From contig CAJURH010000041.1 of the NCBI GenBank assembly GCA_910588775.1, positions 1 through 17,440 of the forward strand: DNA of 17,440 nt, given 5' to 3'. Under the pieces are notes generated by a model, which saw nothing but the letters and a program-made list of their open reading frames with translations, did not search any database and had not been told where the DNA came from. This document shows, one piece after another, positions 13,995 through 17,440 of this stretch (position 1 is the first letter of the stretch; every line of letters starts with the position of its first letter). The DNA is from an uncultured Lachnospiraceae bacterium (GTDB lineage Bacteria; Bacillota; Clostridia; Lachnospirales; Lachnospiraceae). The position numbers and the translations under genes are program-made.

Positions 13995-14618
13995 TTACAT
14001 TTCTTCCTTTAGCCGGTTCAAGACATGCCCAAGCGCAAACATAAGCGTTTCATAATGCATATAGGCAAGAATGTTTTTGTCCACCAGAATCTGCATGCTT
14101 GCCGGAAAATCTTCGTCGGCGTCCCAAAAGCGCAGAATCAGCGGAAGAAAAGGAAACAAATCCAGTTCATAGGCCGCGTCGCCCTTTTCCCGCTTCCGCC
14201 CTCCAAGCTTTTCACATGCTCGGGCCAGAGCGTCTGTTTTCCCGGTGAAATTGTTCCCGGCGTGTTGGTAAAAGCCGCCTCCTTTTTTCAATGTGCCTCC
14301 CTGTATGGAGGCAAGACTTTCCACGTTCGCCCATTCATGGGCCAGGCAGCAGCCTTCTTTGGAATAACAAAGCACGTCGTATATGGTCATCGCTTCGTTG
14401 TAGTCCGCCTTTTCTTCTGTATGGAAAGCGTCCTTTGACCAGCTGACCTGTCCGGTTAGACGGTCAATGCGGTATTTCCGGTTCAGAAACCAAATATATA
14501 GAAAATCTTCATCATGGATTAATCCAAATTTCTGGATCATCTTTTCCTGATCGTACTGCAAAAAAGCGCCTGCCATCTCGTTTTTCATTTTTTCATAATT
14601 AGAAATTCTCTCTTTCAT
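13995..14618 (-). CDS. DUF3786 domain-containing protein
   Basis: A 207-aa soluble protein assigned to DUF3786 by overall pattern. LYIWFLNRKYRIDRLTGQV (41-59) is followed by an internal IYDVLCYSKEG (79-89). The strongest match is the C-terminal block LFPFLPLILRFWDADEDFPASMQILVDKN (about 154-182), whose WxxDEDFPAS core is the family signature. Family function is unknown; members occur mainly in anaerobes. It overlaps the tetR stop as ATGA (14615-14618), so it is translationally coupled to the regulator. No signal peptide or membrane segment is seen. The assignment comes from recalled family pattern and could be tested by a profile search. Confidence 0.8.
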   Translation of the reverse strand: MKERISNYEKMKNEMAGAFLQYDQEKMIQKFGLIHDEDFLYIWFLNRKYRIDRLTGQVSWSKDAFHTEEKADYNEAMTIYDVLCYSKEGCCLAHEWANVESLASIQGGTLKKGGGFYQHAGNNFTGKTDALARACEKLGGRKREKGDAAYELDLFPFLPLILRFWDADEDFPASMQILVDKNILAYMHYETLMFALGHVLNRLKEEM

Positions 14619-15184
14619 ATCCCACCCGGTATGACCTTCTTTAACTGCACATTCATCCGCAACAGCAGGCCCTGATCTTTGGATAGGCGATACAAGACCA
14701 GATTCCCCTCATAGATGGCAAGGCAAAGATCCGCCAGTTCTTCCAGCTCTTCTTTTGCGATTTTGTTTTTGCGCAGCGCCTGCATAAATATTTTCCGGAC
14801 CTCTTCCATCGCCTCATGATAATGTTTGACAAGCTCTTCCTCCTGAAACGCGATCTCCATTCCCACAACCGCCAACGGACATCCATAATACTGCTTATCC
14901 GCCAGTTCTTCCTGATATATGTGCAAAAATGAATCACAAAAAGACGCCCAGGAATCGGAGGCCGCCGCAACGGACCGAAGCAAGTCGATGATTTTACTGC
15001 TGTAGTACTGCAACACGGCTTTTGCCACATCCGATTTTTTCTTGAAATAAAAATAAAAAGAACCTTTTGGAAGTCCGGTGGCTTTCAGTATCTCACTGAC
15101 CCCGGTTTTCGTATAGCCGTTCTTCCAGAACAAATCTCCCGCTGTTTCTATAATCCTTTTTTTGGACAGTTCTCCCTTTGTCAT
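14615..15184 (-). CDS. TetR/AcrR family transcriptional regulator
   Basis: A 189-aa dimeric repressor. The N-terminal TetR helix-turn-helix is clear: RIIETAGDLFWKNGYTKTGVSEILKATGLPKGSFYFYFKKKSDVAKAV (10-57). The recognition helix is around LPKGSFYFYF. The C-terminal helical domain would bind an unknown small ligand. Cys102 in YYGCPLAV follows the layout of TetR_C proteins such as the YxxdR-like regulators of quinone or electrophile stress, but that likeness is weak. It is the first gene of its operon, translationally coupled to the DUF3786 gene. The 15209-15228 palindrome in its promoter predicts autorepression. The ribosome site is AAAGGA, six to seven bases before the ATG. Confidence 0.93.
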   Translation of the reverse strand: MTKGELSKKRIIETAGDLFWKNGYTKTGVSEILKATGLPKGSFYFYFKKKSDVAKAVLQYYSSKIIDLLRSVAAASDSWASFCDSFLHIYQEELADKQYYGCPLAVVGMEIAFQEEELVKHYHEAMEEVRKIFMQALRKNKIAKEELEELADLCLAIYEGNLVLYRLSKDQGLLLRMNVQLKKVIPGGI

Positions 15185-15206
15185 ATCTTTCCTTTCGCTT
15201 TCCTAT

Positions 15207-15235
15207 ATAATAGACTGATAAGTCTATTTTGTCAA
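15207..15235 (-). promoter_or_regulatory. sigma-A promoter of the tetR operon
   Basis: Minus-strand TTGACA (15230-15235, perfect -35) is followed after 17 bases by TATTAT (15207-15212). Transcription would start about 15 to 20 bases before the tetR ATG. Confidence 0.85.
15209..15228. promoter_or_regulatory. palindromic TetR operator within the tetR promoter
   Basis: AATAGACT (15209-15216) and AGTCTATT (15221-15228) form a perfect inverted repeat with a four-base centre. It fills the spacer and overlaps the -10 box, the usual position for a self-repressing TetR protein site. No second copy was noticed elsewhere in the window. Confidence 0.75.
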
Positions 15236-15251
15236 TATATTTATTCTCTAT

Positions 15252-15284
15252 AAAAAACGGCATAGCCCTCAAGCCACGCCGTTT
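15252..15284 (-). terminator. intrinsic terminator of the ABC-F gene
   Basis: Minus-strand AAACGGC (15278-15284) pairs with GCCGTTT (15255-15261). An inner TGGCT/GGCTA pairing with G-T pairs extends the stem, and the minus strand continues as a T run (six Ts, 15252-15257). It lies about 22 bases after the ABC-F stop codon and ahead of the tetR promoter. Confidence 0.85.
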
Positions 15285-15306
15285 CAAAAAAACTCCACTA
15301 AATTTT

Positions 15307-17232
15307 TCATACCGTCTCCGCTGCCTGCGCCAAGCTCTCCCACTGTTCGTACAACTCATCCAACTCCTCCTGGATATCCGCCTGCTCACCGGATAACTGC
15401 GCGCACTGCTGCGGGTCCGTGGCGATCTCTGGCTGCGACAACAACTGATTAATCTTAGAATCCCGCTCCTCCAGCTCCCCAATGCGTTTTTCGGTCTTTT
15501 TCAGATCGTTTTCCCGTTTCCGCTTCCTGGCCTGCTCCTCCTTCTTCTGCTTCCAGGATAGTTTCTCCTGGGAATCTCCCTGGGAAACATCGCTGGACTT
15601 TTGGGCAGGGGCATATCTCTTTGTCAATTCCTCCCTTTTTTCCAGGTAATAGTCATAGCTGCCCACATAATTCACCAGGTTTTGATTGGTCAAATCCAGA
15701 ATCCGCGTGGCCGTCTGGTTGATGAAATAACGGTCATGGGAGACATAGAGAAGCGTCCCCGTGTAGCTTCTCAGCGCTTCTTCCAGGATTTCCCTGGAAG
15801 CAATGTCCAAATGGTTGGTGGGCTCGTCCAACAACAGGAAATTCGCCTCGGAGAGCATCAGCTTCGCCAACGCCACCCGTCCCCGCTCGCCGCCGCTCAA
15901 AGCGGATATTTTCTTAAAGACATCGTCCCCGGTGAACAAAAAAGCGGCCAGCACATTGCGTATCTCCGTGTGATTCAACGTAGGATATGCGTCGGACAAT
16001 TCCTCAAAAATGGTTTTTTCCATATGAAGCGCCTGGTGTTCCTGGTCATAATAGCCGATCTGCACTCTTGACCCCAGGCTGCACATTCCCCCATCCGGCT
16101 CCAAAAAGCCAATGATCATTTTCAAAATAGTGGTCTTCCCGGCGCCATTGCCGCCAATCAAAGCCACCCGCTCTCCCCGCTTCACTTCGAAGGAAATACT
16201 GTCAAAAAGCCTCTCCGAGCCAAAAGCTTTGGCCAACTCCTGCACAGACAGCACGTCTTTTCCGCTCTCCATACGGGGGTTCAGACGCATATGCATGGCG
16301 TTTTCCTCCATCACCGGTTTTTCCAACAGGGTTATTTTATCCAGCTTCTTTTCCCGGCTTTCCGCCCGCCGGATGGATTTTTCCCGGTTGAAGGACTTCA
16401 ACTTGGCAATGACTTCCTCCTGGTGGCGAATCTCCTGCTGCTGGTTCTCATATGCCCGCATTTGCGCTTCCCTCACCTGCGCCTTTTTCTGGCTGAATGC
16501 TGTATAATTTCCCGAAAAGGTCATGGCCTTTCCCTGCTCCAGTTCAACGACCCGCGTCACAATCCGGTCCAGGAAATACCGGTCATGGGACACAATCAGA
16601 ACCGCCCCCGGATAATTTAACAGATAGGTTTCCAGCCAGACGATGGAATCCATGTCCAGATGATTGGTGGGTTCGTCCAAAAGCAGCACGTCTGGCTTTC
16701 CAAGCAGCAAGCATCCCAGCGCCACCCTGGTTTTCTGCCCGCCGGAAAGGTTGGCAATCTGCTTATGGAAATCCTCTTCGGAAAATCCCAGACCTTTTAA
16801 CACCCCCGTCACCTCGCTTTGACAGGCATAGCCGTTGTTCTGCTCAAACTGCTGGGTCAGGCTGGCGTAAGCGTTCATCAGCTTTTCAAGCGCCTCCCCT
16901 TCGGCCTGCTTCATGGCCAGCTCCGTCTGGCGCATCTTCTCTTCCATATCCAGCAGATACTGCTTTTCCTTTAAAAGCTCCTGGTAAATAGTCCGGCCGC
17001 TTTCCACATCCTGATGCTGCGCCAAGTATCCCAGGGAAGCGCCTTTGGCCAGAACCACCTGCCCATCGTCCGGTTCCAGCTCCTTTCGGATAATCCGCAA
17101 AAGCGTTGTCTTTCCGGCGCCATTGCTGCCGATGAGCGCCACTTTTTCCCGTTCCTCTATATGAAAAGATATCTGATCCAATATGGTCTTTTCTCCAAAA
17201 CTCTTTTGGATATTTTGACATGTAAGTAACAT
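15307..17232 (-). CDS. ABC-F family ATP-binding cassette ribosome-associated ATPase
   Basis: A 641-aa cytoplasmic protein with two ABC domains and no membrane segment, the layout of ABC-F translation factors that act on the ribosome. Domain 1 has GSNGAGKT (35-42), LSGGQ (162-166), VLLLDEPTNHLD (182-193) and switch His216. Domain 2 has GGNGAGKT (360-367), LSGGE (445-449), FLLLDEPTNHLD (465-476) and His499. Between them a charged linker (about 245-325) carries the ribosome-contacting element. The C-terminal extension (about 560-637) is a lysine- and glutamate-rich coiled coil, like YdiF/Uup-type housekeeping members. I cannot exclude an antibiotic-protection role, but the long linker of classical resistance types is not obvious. 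Start at 17232: AGGAGG is six to seven bases upstream. Confidence 0.95.
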   Translation of the reverse strand: MLLTCQNIQKSFGEKTILDQISFHIEEREKVALIGSNGAGKTTLLRIIRKELEPDDGQVVLAKGASLGYLAQHQDVESGRTIYQELLKEKQYLLDMEEKMRQTELAMKQAEGEALEKLMNAYASLTQQFEQNNGYACQSEVTGVLKGLGFSEEDFHKQIANLSGGQKTRVALGCLLLGKPDVLLLDEPTNHLDMDSIVWLETYLLNYPGAVLIVSHDRYFLDRIVTRVVELEQGKAMTFSGNYTAFSQKKAQVREAQMRAYENQQQEIRHQEEVIAKLKSFNREKSIRRAESREKKLDKITLLEKPVMEENAMHMRLNPRMESGKDVLSVQELAKAFGSERLFDSISFEVKRGERVALIGGNGAGKTTILKMIIGFLEPDGGMCSLGSRVQIGYYDQEHQALHMEKTIFEELSDAYPTLNHTEIRNVLAAFLFTGDDVFKKISALSGGERGRVALAKLMLSEANFLLLDEPTNHLDIASREILEEALRSYTGTLLYVSHDRYFINQTATRILDLTNQNLVNYVGSYDYYLEKREELTKRYAPAQKSSDVSQGDSQEKLSWKQKKEEQARKRKRENDLKKTEKRIGELEERDSKINQLLSQPEIATDPQQCAQLSGEQADIQEELDELYEQWESLAQAAETV

Positions 17233-17256
17233 AAAAAGCCTCCTATTCCAGGATTT

Positions 17257-17285
17257 ATTATAACGAAAACTGGAAAAAAATACAA
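17257..17285 (-). promoter_or_regulatory. sigma-A promoter of the ABC-F gene
   Basis: Minus-strand TTGTAT (17280-17285) is followed after 17 bases by a perfect TATAAT (17257-17262), about 25 bases before the ATG. The short leader leaves no room for the attenuator leader peptide typical of inducible antibiotic-resistance ABC-F genes. Confidence 0.75.
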
Positions 17286-17299
17286 CGCCATATTTTAAA

Positions 17300-17318
17300 G
17301 GGGGCAAAAACTGCCCCC
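17300..17318 (-). terminator. intrinsic terminator of the right-edge gene
   Basis: Minus-strand GGGGGCA (17312-17318) pairs perfectly with TGCCCCC (17300-17306) over five bases and is followed by TTTAAAAT. It ends the partial gene at the right edge before the ABC-F promoter. Confidence 0.75.
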
Positions 17319-17332
17319 AGTGCAAAGTCTTC

Positions 17333-17440
17333 TTACGGCAGGCTATACAATCGGTGATAGGACTGGAAAAAGCGCTGCATATCAAACCGCCCCCAGCCCT
17401 GCCGGTTATGCGGATACCCAGCGTCCACCGCACTTTCTCG
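17333..17440 (-). CDS. C-terminal end of a probable S8 (subtilisin-like) serine peptidase, runs off window
   Basis: The last 35 codons and the TAA stop of a minus-strand gene are present. The motif GYPHNRQGWGRFDMQRFF resembles the C-terminal end of subtilisin-family catalytic domains in Lachnospiraceae, where a YPN..WGYG segment followed by an aliphatic helix closes the domain. None of the catalytic residues is in the window, so this rests on a short recalled pattern. A terminator hairpin follows at 17300-17318, which supports it being a real gene end. Confidence 0.55.
   Translation of the reverse strand, partial: RESAVDAGYPHNRQGWGRFDMQRFFQSYHRLYSLP

Noticed and set aside
17233..17433. Longer N-terminus for the ABC-F gene (frame open to 17433)
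   Set aside because: It crosses a terminator and a promoter, and the good ribosome site precedes the ATG at 17232.
1..17440. CRISPR array, tRNA, rRNA, insertion sequence or integrase-linked attachment site
   Set aside because: No regularly spaced repeats, tRNA-like cloverleaf, rRNA segment, transposase or flanking direct repeats were seen on reading both strands.

Overview
The window looks like chromosome of an anaerobic Firmicute, most likely a Lachnospiraceae-type Clostridium. The reasons are strong GGAGG ribosome sites, near-consensus sigma-A promoters with 17-bp spacers, [FeFe]-hydrogenase maturation genes, an ABC-F ATPase and several small conserved clostridial-type proteins. This placement is inference from gene content; no rRNA or marker gene is present.

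Left edge (1-1289, minus strand): a C5-cytosine DNA methyltransferase with its own promoter, followed by an overlapping gene that runs off the window and is probably the partner restriction endonuclease. Next (1317-6829, minus strand) is a complete branched-chain amino acid/amide ABC transporter, livK-livH-livM-livG-livF. It has a consensus promoter, a hairpin after livK that probably reduces livHMGF expression, and a cytidylate-kinase-like gene as the last cistron.

Middle (6999-10147, plus strand): an operon for the [FeFe]-hydrogenase H-cluster. A strong promoter makes an RNA leader that contains an intrinsic terminator. The leader is followed by the TM1266-type regulator, hydE and hydG, with a second structured terminator-like region between hydE and hydG. 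HydE and HydG are radical-SAM enzymes that build the organometallic centre; hydF and the hydrogenase itself are not in the window. A hot-dog thioesterase converges on hydG and shares its terminator. Two small conserved-looking proteins (58 and 59 aa) and a eukaryotic-type NADP isocitrate dehydrogenase follow. The dehydrogenase gene is overlapped by a possible 36-aa ORF.

Right part (12774-15235, minus strand): a TetR-controlled operon, tetR - DUF3786 - flavodoxin-fold protein - DUF1638, with a perfect palindromic operator between the -35 and -10 boxes of its promoter. Its purpose is unknown and it is the best candidate for an undescribed function among the protein-coding loci. Next come an ABC-F translation-factor ATPase with its own promoter and terminator, and at the right edge the last 35 codons of a gene that resembles a subtilisin-family (S8) peptidase.

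The signals most worth following are the hydrogenase-operon leader, the hydE-hydG intergenic RNA structure and the TetR/DUF3786/DUF1638 operon. None could be matched to a described RNA class or system from sequence reading alone.
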